64,000 nt of DNA. It comes from Nectonema munidae. Lineage: Eukaryota; Nematomorpha; Nectonematoida; Nectonematidae. The DNA is taken from assembly GCA_030549495.1 (NCBI GenBank), contig JAUIRK010000908.1:496001-560000 (forward strand), in the 5' to 3' direction. The first letter of the stretch is position 1, and every line of letters begins with the position of its first letter. The notes below the pieces were generated by a model that was not told the DNA's origin, made no database searches, and saw only the letters and a program-made list of their open reading frames with translations. Of the stretch, positions 36,419-47,591 are shown piece after piece. A program made the position numbers and the translations under genes.

Positions 36419-37994
36419 AAAGATATCTTTTCGATTTCCACACTTAATAAAGTTGAAAGAATGCAAAAAAAGCGAAATGTTTCTCTTAACCTATTATTTG
36501 TGATCCTTCTTTTATATCCAATATTCAGTATCAATTAAATAAATAATCATACCGTCTAATTATACTTTAATTTCTCATTTTTGACTTATTCTCAATATAT
36601 TGTACCTTTATGGAGTAAAATGGTAAAGCTAAGATTCTAAGTGATCATTTGGGATTAAGATATTCAAACGGTGATGAAATCATGTTGCACAAGAAATTTT
36701 CATATTGATACTGGCTTTGGTTCATCTATGAAATTCAAATGAATAATCAAACGAACCTTCCCTTCAACACAAATCTTCCGTGCTGGTGAATAAGGATTAT
36801 ATTTTGTATTTCATTTCAGACATTTTGAAATGTAGATTCTGTAAACTTCAGGACGTCAATGACATTACGAGATTATGATAATTTTTGTTTCAATAAAAAC
36901 AGGCGTCCAAAACAAAACTATATTTTTGAAGTACGTAAAAACAAAAAAAATTGAAAAATTTTTAGAAAAACTATGTACTATCTTGCAATACAGGCCATGA
37001 CTTTTTACTCCATTTATATTTACGCTAAAATTTTCAGGAAATAAAAAATATGAATCCTAGTCAAAAACTAGTATGAATTTTTGTTTAGCCTATTGAGTGT
37101 CTAAGGGGAATTTTTTGTGATAATCTTCATTTACCATATCGTTTTGATTTATAAACAACTTGATTTGAAAATATTAAAAAGAAATCAAGGGTTACTTTGG
37201 ATAATACTGCAACGGTAAAATTATGATTTTAAAAGGGTACATAATTCTGTTTATGTTGCTGCTTTCATATTGTTTAGAAAAGATAAAAAATATAAATTTA
37301 GCATCATTTTGAGGTGCTTTATCAAAGTGTAATGTTGTTAACAGATGGAAATTTAGCAGCCTACAAGATGGATTCGAGCTACTTTATGAGAAAGAGTGGT
37401 GTAAACTTCGGAATACACTTAGCTAAAACTTAAAAATGCTCCGCAAGTAAGTCGAAGGGTCCGCAACATCTTCGGCAACAGAAGGAAGGATGATGAGAGA
37501 TATCAGGTAAGACAGGATGCCTCATTTTATCATCTAAGTACCTAATAATGAGCGAAGAAGATATGCGAATGGGGGGGGGGGGGGGGGGGGGGATTTTGAA
37601 GATAAAGACGAATTGAAAATGACTGACAAAATAATAGAGGTATTATCGAAGAATACTTCACGTTCTTTTAAAGTCACGTTTCTTTCCTCTATGACTTCTT
37701 GGGTGTGGTTCTTATCTGAGGACAGTGATTCTTAAAATGGAGACATGGTCGAATCATAGTTGCCAATGTTTCATATTTTCCACCTAACAAAATGTAAATA
37801 TAGTTTTTTTCGTTTCTAGTGTTAAAGTTCGAAAATTTAATCCAAATCATCTTCAAATGTTTGCAATGCAAGGCTTGCGATGAGCCAACACTACAATAAA
37901 AATGACTTATTTTCGTAACTTTGAACAAAAAAATTTTTCGTTATCTTTAAAATAAAAAAAATTTTGCAAAATCAAAATATGACTATTTTTAGAA
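36419..37994. other. AT-rich stretch with a G homopolymer
   Basis: A run of about 22 G at 37571-37592 is the only standout feature. A minus frame at 37689-37928 has no domain. Confidence 0.55.
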
Positions 37995-39059
37995 AATAAA
38001 AACCTGCGCCACCTTTATAAGGACGCCACCTTTTGTATTTCCAGATTTTTTTTGTATATTTTTCTTTAAAGTTAGTTCTGTAAGAGCCCCATCTGTCTAA
38101 CGCAGTCAAGCGCCAAGATATTTTTAGTTAAGAGCGTCACCTCAATTAAAAAATATGAAGCTAAATTTAATTTTATCTCTTTTGACAAATGGAAACTTTC
38201 CCGCGTAAAATATAGTCAGATCCCTACATTTTCATACTTTATTATATAGACAATTTTATGGCCCTTAATATAATTATGTAGTTAATTAAATCACTATAAC
38301 TTCATGTTATTACATGCATGTATTAGTTACTTCATTGTTCTTTATCTCATCAGTGACTACAATGAAGAATGTATAGATTAGACAAGAAATATGACAGTGA
38401 TAGGCTTGTATTTTGTGAGTATGCGAATGAACTTATTTTTCCTTTCTTTTTGTTAATCTTGTCCCAATCCTTATTTTGTATCAAGAGCGCATTGCTATAT
38501 TTCTATGTAAGGAACTTTTCGCATAATAATTAGTTTGCTTGTAGGGCGTAGGTTTTATCAAATTTGTATTTAAAAGATAATAAATTTATTGGTTCTCTAA
38601 AAATTATTATTGGCATTAAAAAACTGTTGCCTTTCTGTAATAAATCTTCTTATAAAATAAGTGATCATTTATCTTTTTTAAAAGGCACAATAATTTTGGT
38701 GTAGAGTATTAAAAGCTCTAAATGTTTTTTGGGGGTATTTATTGTTAAAAACGAATTAAAATACATTTTAGAAACAGATGAGTCGTTTCTTAACTTTTTT
38801 ATCTTTATTAAGACTAAATATCATAGTCAATTTATTCTACTCGTATTGATGTGTAAATGATAAAGTAAATTTTTTAAACATAGGATTCAACTTTACTTAC
38901 AAATGTAGTAATTCTGTAAAAAAAATAATTATTGGTTTGAATTAGCTAATTTACAGTCTTTTTTGTAACTGAATCTCTATTCAAAATTAAGGATATGTTG
39001 GTACGTTTTAACTTTTTTTTGTGTTTTTTTTTAGATTTTTAAGTTAAAATTAGTTAAAA

Positions 39060-39653
39060 AAATGAAGACTTTAATGCTTTTTGAAAAAGTAAAGGTAATG
39101 AAGCCTACGAAAACATAAAAAGCTCTCGCTTAGTAGGAGAAAAGTTTAGTATGAGCAAAGATCAGGTGCAAAGAATTATTCTTAAAAAAATTAGAAATTT
39201 TACAGGAATATGAAGGAAATGATTCTTCAACACGAAAATGCAAAGGTCGAAAAACAGGTAATGAGGAAATAAACTATTTAACGTTTGAATGGTTTAAAGA
39301 TGTAACCTCAAGAAAAGTACTTGTCAATGGTCCTTTAATACAAGCCATTATCTTAATAAAGTAAGGAGCCTACTTGAATTGGAGGCTTCACGCTATGCCA
39401 ATGATTTAAAAATAACATTTCACGCTTCTAACGGATGGTTGCAAAGTTTTTTTAAAAAGAAACAGTATTGTGCTTCATACAGTCAGTGGAAAGCAGAACC
39501 AAGTAGATTTAAGTGTTATTAAAAACTGGAGAGAAAGCTTACATGAAATTTGCAAAGATTATAAATCTGAGAATATATTTAATATGGATGAAACAGGGCT
39601 ATTTTATCGAAGCAATACGTCAAGAAAAACATATCAAGTTAAAAATCAAGATT
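39060..39653 (+). pseudogene. Tigger transposase, N-terminal half
   Basis: Successive pieces show an HTH region (SSRLVGEKFSMSKDQVQRII), then the CENP-B-type HTH (FEWFKDVTSRKVLVNGPLIQ, then FHASNGWLQSFFK), then VSGKQNQVD, NWRESLHEICKDY and NIFNMDETGLFYR. NMDETG contains the first catalytic Asp of the DDE_1 core. The pieces are in different frames, with breaks near 39110, 39210, 39360 and 39465, plus AT-rich indels. Similar to Tigger4/6-type transposases. It continues beyond the nested element at 43399. Confidence 0.88.
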
Positions 39654-40796
39654 TCAGTGACGGGGGGCTATTTTAGCCCCCTCCCCCTCAACTAAAACTT
39701 CTCTTGTACAAAATTGGTTACATCTTTTGCTACGATACTTGTGACATTTCCTAAAATTGATAGCTGCATCTTTTGATATCATTTTCATGGCAGTTGAATG
39801 ACCTTTTCATGCCTAAATCTGTCAATCAATATCAAAAGTTAAACTTTTTCACCAAAATTCTGACAGTATCTCTAGTTAAGCTTATAACTTTGGTTCTATA
39901 TAATATACTCGTTTGAAAATTTATAAATATATACAGTTTTGAAAACATAACACTTTATAGTTTAAATTTTTTCAAAATCATGGTTACTTTTTGGGAAATG
40001 TCAATCAAAATTTTGATTGATGAAAAATAAATCTAGTAAAATATACCTTCAAATTTTACATTAAATATATTTTTTTATATCAAATCGGGCATGCTGATTT
40101 CATTTTTGGAATTTAGAAATTGAAAATACCCATAAGTGTGAAACAAACCTGCGGTTTACTTCTAAAATCTGTTTCTGAAAACATTCATTTAAATTTTACA
40201 TGGAATATACACATTATTATAACAAATTAACAATCGCAATTTCATTTATAATTTCTTTTTGCATTTAGAATTTGAAAATGCTAATCAATGTGAAACAAAT
40301 TTGCGGTTTATTTCTAAAATCTGTCTTCGAGAACCCTGATTCAAATTTTACATTGAATAAACGCATTTTCATATCAAATCAACAATGCCAATTTCATTTA
40401 TAGATTGTTTTTGCATTTAGAATTTGAAAATACTTAGAAGTGTGAAACAAATTTATGGTTTATTTCTAAAATCTGTCTTCGAGAACATTCATTTAAATTT
40501 TACATGAAATAAATGCATTTTCATATCAAATCAACAATTTCAATTTTATTTATAGATTGTTTTTGCATTTGGATTCAAAATTACATATAAGTGTAAAATA
40601 AAATTGTGGTTCACTTCTAAAAATTGTTCCCAAAAACAAAATTTGCGGTTTACATCTAAAATTTGACTACGTGAACATTCATTCAAATTTTAGATGAAAT
40701 ACCCACATTTTTATAACAAATTAGCAATGCCAATTCCAATTATAGATTGTTTTTGGATTTAGAATTTGAAAATACTTGAAAACGTGAATCAAATCA

Positions 40797-41301
40797 AAAA
40801 AAAAAAAAAATCAAAAGAGTACTCTTGCTTCTTGCGTTGATCAATGATAAACTTCTGGAAGCTTATTATCTTGTCCTCATACTGGTCTGGAAATCGTTGG
40901 GCGATGGTTGTCTTCCTTCGAACCGATATGTTGTGCCTTTCTAAGAACCTGGCAACCCAACCATAACTTGATTTGAATTCTGTTGCACCAAACTGAGGAG
41001 CGACTTGAAGGGCACGGACTCGCAGTTGTGTGGTGGATACTGGGATGCCTGCTTGTCGAGGCCGTAGAATTTCTTCTAAAAGCTTGGATTCCAACTCGGG
41101 GTATTTGGCTGAGCTACCACGGTTGGTCATCTTGTACTTTGGCATCTCTTTAAGGGCGGGTCTGTTTCTTTTCTATCTTTGGATGCTAGATTCATCGATA
41201 CCAAAATGTCTGGCTGCAGCCCTGTTACCATGAAGGTCAGCATACTCAGCCATAGCAATCTTCTCCTTGACAGTGTACTGGATTCTTCTTGTAGGAGGCA
41301 T
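40797..41301 (-). pseudogene. pogo transposase, N-terminal DNA-binding part
   Basis: The start MPPTRRIQYTVKEKIAMAEY is followed by NRAAARHFGIDESSIQR (pipsqueak/CENP-B N-type HTH, residues 1-50). Then KYPELESKLLEEILRPRQAG, LRVRALQVAPQFG and YGWVARFLERHNISVRRKTT form a CENP-B HTH (about residues 65-140) with the linker IAQRFPDQYEDKI. Codon 43 is TAG where a Trp (IQRWR) is expected. The frame then runs open to about residue 165 and stops in poly-A DNA before any DDE catalytic core. It looks younger than the surrounding Tigger because only one stop interrupts it. Confidence 0.88.
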
Positions 41302-41393
41302 ATTGTTGGTAGAGGAGTAGATAGGTATACATTATGATATTGGTTAAATTGTGGAGGCTTAATATAGCATAAAGAAAGAAAATTAACAGGATG

Positions 41394-41512
41394 TCACTTG
41401 ATTACTTTACACCAAATTGATACCACTTGATTACTTCACACCAGGTGCCACTTTAATTACTTCACACCAAATTGACACCACTTGATTGCTTCACACCAAA
41501 TGTCACTCATAT
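41394..41512. repeat. About 35-bp tandem repeat in the pogo subterminal region
   Basis: Four imperfect units of CACTTGATTACTTCACACCA plus AATTGACAC. Candidate transposase-binding or promoter-proximal repeats, by position only. Confidence 0.85.
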
Positions 41513-41656
41513 TGAATATTTTATATTGTATTCTAAATGTAATCGACTTGAGCTGCTGGATTTTTGTGGGTGCGGCTTATAGACATAGGTAAGGTTTTTT
41601 ACCTTGTATTTCGTTCAAAAGCCCGGGTGCGGCTTATAGACGATGAAATACGGTAA

Positions 41657-42829
41657 ATAGTTATACGTAGCTATATATGTAATTTATTTTATCACAGAGC
41701 AAATAGAATTATAAGTATTTTATAGCAAAACAAAATTGCATAAAAAGAAATATAACTGAAAATGATATAGAACTAAAAACGGGATTTTATACCGAATTCA
41801 ATGAGGTGCTTTTTTTTAATGAAATTAATTAAATACAAAACAAGGACTCTGTAGAGGCATATTTTGATGCGCATCATTTTATTTGAATGAGAAAGATAAT
41901 TCGTTTATACGATTCACTCTACAATATCTCGAAACAAGCTGAATCGGTCAATTTAAATAAGTTTCGTGTTTGACCATTTTGAGAAAGTTTTATACGTATA
42001 ATCAAACAATATACAAATGAAAGAAGATGATAAAGTTGAAACATAATTTATTTATTATTAAAATTTGATTGTTTTTTATATCTAATCATTTGGTTGTCGT
42101 ATCGTTTCCCTAAAATAAAAAATATTTTCACCTCAACATGAGTTTTCTGCATAAAATTTGATATTTTATTTAATAATTGCTGGCAGTATTTAAAAAAAAG
42201 TGAATGATCTTTATTAACTGTCAAGGATAATAAAAATAGTTTAAAAAAAAGAGAAAAACTTTATTCTCAATATATACATCTTTACCTTCGCAAAACTTGG
42301 ATGGCATTTTCTGAAGAAGAGGGAGCCTACTTTATATATAGAAATGTAAGAAAGTTTTAGAAGTTATAACTTCATTCCTCCGAAATAGAAACATACCAAA
42401 TTTTGCATTTCTCTATGCACATATAAATGGAATATTCAAAGTTTTAAAAAATTGGAAAAAATTATACATAATATTTAAAAAACATGATGTAATCATGCAA
42501 ACTCCAGTTGAGATATAATACACAGCGTAATTTTCATTCTATAGTCTGAAAATGAAAAAAAAAATTTGAACATAAATATATGAATCAATTTTATAGTATA
42601 ATGATGAGTATCAAAATTGATATTCGTGCCTCTTTGGAAATTTTGATACTGAAAAAATTTGTTTTATTATAAATTTCAAATAAAATCTAAACTTCAAAGA
42701 GAAATAAATTCATTTGTGAAACCAAAAATTTGAATAGTCTTTGGAAAATAGCATGAAAATAAATCGTTTAAAAAACAGTACAATATATCTAACCACAAAC
42801 ATACCACGATTTTAAAAAAGTCACTAATT
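41657..42829. other. AT-rich interior of AB copy 4, no recognised feature
   Basis: No open frame or repeat recognised. It occupies the place between B and A arrays. Confidence 0.5.
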
Positions 42830-43265
42830 AATCAAAAATGTTAAAAAAAACTTTTTATAACTATTTAAATAAAGAGATAATTTTTTCAGTTGGGCTGTGA
42901 TATGTCAATCAATTTTTGACAAGTTTGATTGATTTAAAAAAAAAATAAACGTGACCATTGTATTCAGCATACATGAAAACGGGTGTATATAAATAGAAAA
43001 TTTTGTATAACCGTTAAAACTAAAAGTTTCTTTTATTAGTTGAGCTGTCATATATCAATCAATTTTTTGACAGGTTTGGTTGATTTTTTAAAAAATAAAC
43101 GTGACCATCGTGTTCAGCACACTTGAAAATGGTTATATATGTGAAAAAACTTTGTATACCTATTTAAACTAAAAGTTTCTTTATTTTAGTTAAGCTGTCA
43201 AATATCAATCAATTTTTGACAAGTCTGATTGATTTTTATAAAAAATAAATGTCACGATCAGATTC
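42830..43265 (-). repeat. A-unit array (reverse) in AB copy 4
   Basis: About three reverse units of about 150 bp, recognised by GACAGGTTTGGTTGATTTTT, GTGTTCAGCACACTTGAAAA and TGTGAAAAAACTTTG. More diverged from the copy 3 consensus than copy 3 units are from each other. Confidence 0.88.
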
Positions 43266-43398
43266 GCAATCAATCATTTAGTAGGTTCATGCGAAAATTT
43301 TGTAAAAATTTGCAATGATCCAAGAAAACCAAGGGGCTAAAAGAGCCCCCCCCCCCCGTCACTGAGGAAATGAAATAGGCCGTCACTAATAGGGTTAA

Positions 43399-44246
43399 GA
43401 GTTCAAAAGTACGAGTAACAGTTCTATTATGTTCTTCTATGACAGGAGAAAAACTCAAGCCTGTTGTGATTGGGAAGAACAAAAACCTCGTTGTTTCAAA
43501 GCTATAAAAGTTGAAAATTTGTCTGTCACCTGTTTGAATAATTCGAAAGCTTGGATGACTGGTGATTTCTTTACGATTCGGTTAAAAAATTTAAACAAAG
43601 CCCAAAAACGAAAAATTTGGCTTTTTTTAGATAACGCGTCTTTTCATTTTCATCTTCACCGTGAAAACATAAAATTAATTTTTTACCTGCAAACACAACA
43701 CATGTATGCCAACCAATGGATCAAGGGGTCATCAGACTGTTAAATTGAAATACAGAAAAAACAACTCACATATATTTTAAATCAATTGCAAATTGATGAA
43801 ACCATCACAGGATCTGAAGTTCTAAATAAAAGTACTCTTCTTCAAGCAAGATATTGGTAAGTAACTCATGGGACGAAGTTGAACGTTTGACAATTCAGAA
43901 ATGTTTTGCTCATTGTGGTTTTAACTCAGAAGAAAACAATCAGGTAATATGCGAAAGGGACGAAGAAAATGAAAATTTTAACGATGTATCAACTTCAATA
44001 CTTCTACTTTCGAAAAACTTGTTTAGTCAAGAGTATGATAAACTTGATGAAATCGAAAAAGAGCTGGCGACTAACAATGAGTTAGTGAATTGGGATTTAC
44101 CTGCTCAGGAACTACTCGATTCTGAAAATGTCAACTCAAGTGATAGCGAAGACTCTGAGAATGATATGAATAATGTATACAATGAACCTGAACCTTGTTC
44201 AGTGCAAAAAGATTCGCTTCTCACCATGGAAATGCCTCATATATAA
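43399..44246 (+). pseudogene. Tigger transposase, C-terminal half
   Basis: Resumes directly after TTAA with SSKVRVTVLLCSSMTGEKLK, then NKNPRCFKAIKVENLS, NSKAWMTGDFF, QKRKIWLFLDNASFH (second catalytic Asp in FLDNA), IKLIFYLQTQHMYANQ and MDQG-like PMDQGVI remnants. After breaks near 43475 and 43740, VSNSWDEVERLTIQKCFAHC GF and an acidic tail (SSDSEDSEND) end at 44246. This order is the second half of the DDE_1 core and the C-terminal region of Tigger proteins, and complements 39060-39653 exactly. Confidence 0.88.
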
Positions 44247-44356
44247 GCAAAGTTATTGATTTGGAAAATATAACATCTACAATGGGCATAAAAAGGCTAA
44301 AACTTTTATTAGTGATTATTTCAATGTTAAATAAAAAAATTTTGTTTCCTGCTTAC

Positions 44357-44388
44357 GAGCCAGTTTAATTTGGCCCCGGGACTGGCTC
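44357..44388. repeat. Short inverted repeat beside the piggyBac end
   Basis: GAGCCAGT (44357-44364) and ACTGGCTC (44381-44388), with TTAATTTGGCCCCGGG between. It lies immediately outside the first CCTTCGCAGGACGG. Confidence 0.6.
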
Positions 44389-44390
44389 GC

Positions 44391-44930
44391 CCTTCGCAGG
44401 ACGGAGTGGGAGTTTTACGTCAACAGAAATTTTTGAACCCTTTTTGAATCAAAAAAAGTATATGAAAGTCACTTAAAAATATAAATGTATTTTTCAATTA
44501 TTTTGTCTAGATCACTATTTTACAAAAAAAAAGTTACAAACTATTATTATTTTTTGAAAAATCATTAAGTTCCTTCGCAGGACGGAGTGGGAGTTTTATG
44601 TCAACAGAAATTTTTGAACCCTTTTTGCACCAAAAATAGGATATGAAAGTTACTAAATAGAAATGTATTTATAAATCATTTTGTCTAGATCACTATTTTA
44701 CAAAAAAAAAGTTACAAACTATTATTATTTTTTGAAAAATCATAAAGTTTCTTCGCAGGACGGAGTGGGAGTTACGTCAACAGAAATTTTGGAACCCTTT
44801 TTGCATCAAAAAAAGTATATGAAAGTTACTAAATAGAAATGTATTTATCAATCATTTTGTCTAGATCACCATTTTACAAAAAAAAAGTTACAAACTATTA
44901 TTATTTTTTGAAAAATTATAAAGTAATTCA
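44391..44930 (+). repeat. Triplicated 178-181 bp piggyBac subterminal repeat
   Basis: Units start at 44391, 44572 and 44750. Each has CTTCGCAGGACGGAGTGGGA, GTCAACAGAAATTTT, GAACCCTTTTTG, TTTTGTCTAGATCAC and GTTACAAACTATTATTATTT. They differ by few substitutions. Confidence 0.95.
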
Positions 44931-45121
44931 ACGCATTAGAAAAAATTCAAATTTGAAAAGTGAGCTTTATTTACATTCTAAAAGTGTTCTAAAAATATTC
45001 AAGTACACGAAATTTAATTACAAGAACCACGAAGTTACACGAAAGTTACCCGAAACAAAATAGATATTGCAAAAAATATATCATATAAAATGTAAGAATA
45101 AGGCATGAAGTCAATAATAAT

Positions 45122-46834
45122 TTAGACATTCTGACATTCAGGACAAATGAGTATAGTGTGATTTTTACAAATAAATCTTGAACATTTTTGACACTTTCTG
45201 GTTCCTCTCTTTCTGGGATGACAATTAGAAACAAAACAGTATCCTCTTCGGGTTGTTGTTGGAGCAATTTCAGTCGTTCTTGTGAACCCATAAAAAGAGA
45301 GAAGATTCTTAGTAATCAAGCGAGTAGATGCGTTCTCGCACCTAATTCTCATTGACTTTTCAGTTAGACTTAGCGCTAAATTTCTAATAAAATACTTCTA
45401 CCACCTCTGGAAGTACTTGGGTACAAATCAGGCATGTTGGCTTTGACTATAATCCAACAATTACTTGCTACCATATCGAGAAAATCTGTGAAAATAGTCA
45501 TAGGCCATCTTCTTGAGGCTCTGTAACAAGTAAAACTATGAACCATCCAGTTGAAATTATCAACACCGCCTTTATAACTATTGTAGTCTACAATTGTTTC
45601 AGGCTTTTTTTATTACCTAGTGTGTCTATCTTTGAAATATGCTGACTGGACATTATATAAACAGGCTTGAAATTTTTTTTGCATGTTTTTCTGGAATGTA
45701 TATAGTCAGCGAAGCATATTCAGTATATAAAAATTTACTTTCCATTTCTACAAGGTTTAGACCTTTCAAGTGTGCAGGACGTAATAAATACGGAACAAAC
45801 CTTCTATTACTTCTGACCGTTCCACAAATTGTCAACCTTTGAGATTTAGCCCATATACAGAGTTCATGTGTCATAAAAAACCGATCAACATAAACTCCAC
45901 AACCACTAGGTACTTTCGATTTTTCAACTAACCTTTTGACTATGTTTGCTGGTTTGAAATACTCTTTATCAGATAAACCTGTTACATACACTTCACTGGC
46001 CAAAACATAAAAACTTCTTGAATCATTACAGTGATAGACCTTCATCCCGTATCTTCCTGGTTTTGAAGGATCATACACTTTTATTGGAGATCTTCCCCGA
46101 TACTTGACTAACTGTTCATCAATTGTTATATAATCTGTTGGGCACCAATACTTTACACAACTACTAACGATCTCATCATGTAAGTATCTAATTGGACTCA
46201 ATTTGTCTAATGGATTCCTATCTTTTTTCAAGTCAAAGCGTATGAAACAGTTTATGAATATAAACATGTATCTGCTTATGGCAGCTTTCAAAAAAGGCTC
46301 TCCATTTTTGTCAGAAAATAAATATTTTAAATCAATTTTTTGATTTTTGGACTGCCCAATGTGAAAAATACATCCAAAATAGGCAAGCATATCTTCTATC
46401 GAAAATTTGAGAGCGCAATAACGCAAACTTTCAAAAAAAGGTTGGCTCAAACTAAAAAAATTATAATTAGAGAAAACAGAGATAATTAAGTTACCTGTAA
46501 TTTTCATCAAAGCTTTAGTACACTCGTATATGTGATGTATCAGGCTTTGAGTAAAAAAAAGGGAGAATACATCTAATGAGTTTGTCAAATGTTTTGCATC
46601 TCCTTTGGGACCAGGTGAAAATGAAGCAATATTACGAGTATTGACACCAAGACTCCTTCCACGAGTATCTCTATAAGGCTCCCATGAGTACTTTGTCATA
46701 TCGGGAGCTATAAGATCGTCTCCTTCTCTTTCACTACTGCTTCTACAAACCGTTTCATATTCACTCAAAGAGTAAACATCGGATGCAACGCTTTCCCCAG
46801 CAAAACTTTCAGAATCACTGTTTGTAGAACTCAT
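45122..46834 (-). pseudogene. piggyBac transposase, frame-broken
   Basis: Start MSSTNSDSESFAGES (residue 1 at 46834), an acidic N-terminus, then SLDVFSLFFTQSLIHHIYE, FGCIFHIGQSKNQ and ISRYMFIFINCFIRFD. YITIDEQLVKYRGRSP carries the first catalytic Asp, KPGRYGMKVY follows, and CGVYVDRFFMTHEL carries the second. The third lies in DYNSYKGGVDNFNWM at about 45560, in another frame, and RRWPMTIFTDFLD follows. The C-terminal cysteine-rich domain (RKCQKCSRFICKNHTILICP) is near 45160. All three catalytic Asp and the CRD are recognisable, but frame changes near 45655 and 45370 break the gene. The usual length of about 550-600 residues fits this span. Confidence 0.92.
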
Positions 46835-47135
46835 AAATTGAAGAGAGTAATAATCAGAACAACAATAAAATTGAAAAGAGTAGTTGAAGAGAAGATGATT
46901 TAGAAAAGATAAAATAAACAACGTTCAACTCAAGAAGATGTAAAGGATAGATTTTATTTGCAAAGACGGTAGTTTTTCAAAGATATGAAATGAATCCAAG
47001 AAATGATACAGATGAAAGTGTACTGCCTTATAAAGAATAAGCGCGAAATAATCTATGGTTCAAGGGTATTGATTACATTCAGTAACATGAACCTCACTCA
47101 TATAAATAAAATTACAGAGTAAGAAGTACATCTAT

Positions 47136-47221
47136 CATACACATAAACAATAAAGTATGTGGTAGATACGCGCAAAATCATACACATAAACAATAAAGTA
47201 TGTAAAAGATACGCACAAATT
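47136..47221 (+). repeat. 43-bp tandem duplication in piggyBac right region
   Basis: CATACACATAAACAATAAAG followed by TATGTGGTAGATACGCGCAAAAT, repeated from 47179 with small changes. Confidence 0.9.
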
Positions 47222-47591
47222 TTGTTATGTGTGGATAAATACTTAGATTTCTGTGCGAAGGGATTACGAAAAAGTTTATAATATCTATCACAAGAGAATC
47301 ATCATGCCACCTAAATTTTGTGTATGTGTACAGAATACGTGCTCTTCGTCATATCCAAGATAGCTTCAACGCTACTTTGATTCCTCAATATTGAAAGTGG
47401 TTTCAACCGTAAAAATAAAAATCATCAAGTTGAAAAAAAATTTTTTTTAAAATTTAAAAAAATTTTTAATGTTAAAAATATTTCATAGAAATCAGTTTCA
47501 AATAACAAATTATGAAAAAATTTATGTAATGGGAGTAAAAGTCCCACTATCCGTCCTTGAAGGGGTACTAATATGATCCGTCTTGCGAAGG

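Larger units (their letters stand above)
40795..41656 (-). mobile_element. Truncated pogo element nested in AB copy 4
   Basis: The end at 41656-41560 reads on the minus strand TATTTACCGTATTTCATCG then TCTATAAGCCGCACCCGGGC. This is the well-known pogo/Tigger terminus, and GGCTTATAGAC occurs twice. About four copies of a 35-bp CACTTGATTACTTCACACCA repeat (41394-41512) follow, then the start of a transposase gene. The other end is lost at an A run (40797-40810). Confidence 0.8.
39654..43394 (-). mobile_element. AB element copy 4 (reverse orientation), inserted in Tigger
   Basis: Left end TCAGTGACGG plus a GGGGGGCTATTTTAGCCCC hairpin; right end GGGGCTAAAAGAGCCCC, a C run, GTCACTGA, then CCGTCACTAATAGGG and TTAA (43395-43398). 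Read on minus it begins CCCTATTAGTGACGG, parallel to copy 3. Inside are reverse B units (39690-40788), a truncated pogo element (40795-41656), unrecognised AT-rich DNA (41657-42830) and about three reverse A units (42830-43265). The left TTAA is not visible, so that end is slightly truncated or altered. Tigger coding sequence lies on both sides. Confidence 0.8.
37995..44350 (+). mobile_element. Tigger-type (pogo superfamily) transposon, split by a nested insertion
   Basis: The left region (37999-38140) has repeated GCGCCACC/ACGCCACCTT/AGCGTCACCTCAATT strings like the subterminal region of Tigger elements. Transposase coding starts at about 39060 and is interrupted at 39654 by AB copy 4. It resumes at 43395 in the same reading order to 44246. 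The right terminus is not defined. Several stops and frame changes show decay. Confidence 0.75.
44391..47591 (-). mobile_element. piggyBac transposon, degenerate
   Basis: Ends are CCTTCGCAGGACGG (44391) and CCGTCTTGCGAAGG (47578-47591), inverted repeats with the CCTT start expected for piggyBac. The transposase is on the minus strand between. The left end carries three direct repeats of about 180 bp, each starting with the terminal motif (44391, 44572, 44750). The right has a second inner motif (CCGTCCTTGAAGG, 47551). TTAA is not seen directly outside either end (TTCA at right), so the target duplication has decayed or the ends were rearranged. Confidence 0.85.

Noticed and set aside
37571-37592. 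Telomere-like or origin signal
   Set aside because: A single pure G run without any repeat unit; no telomeric motif.
44391-47591. The piggyBac as autonomous partner of the AB elements
   Set aside because: Its ends (CCTTCGCAGGACGG) do not match the AB ends (CCCTATTAGTG), so cross-mobilisation is not supported by sequence.
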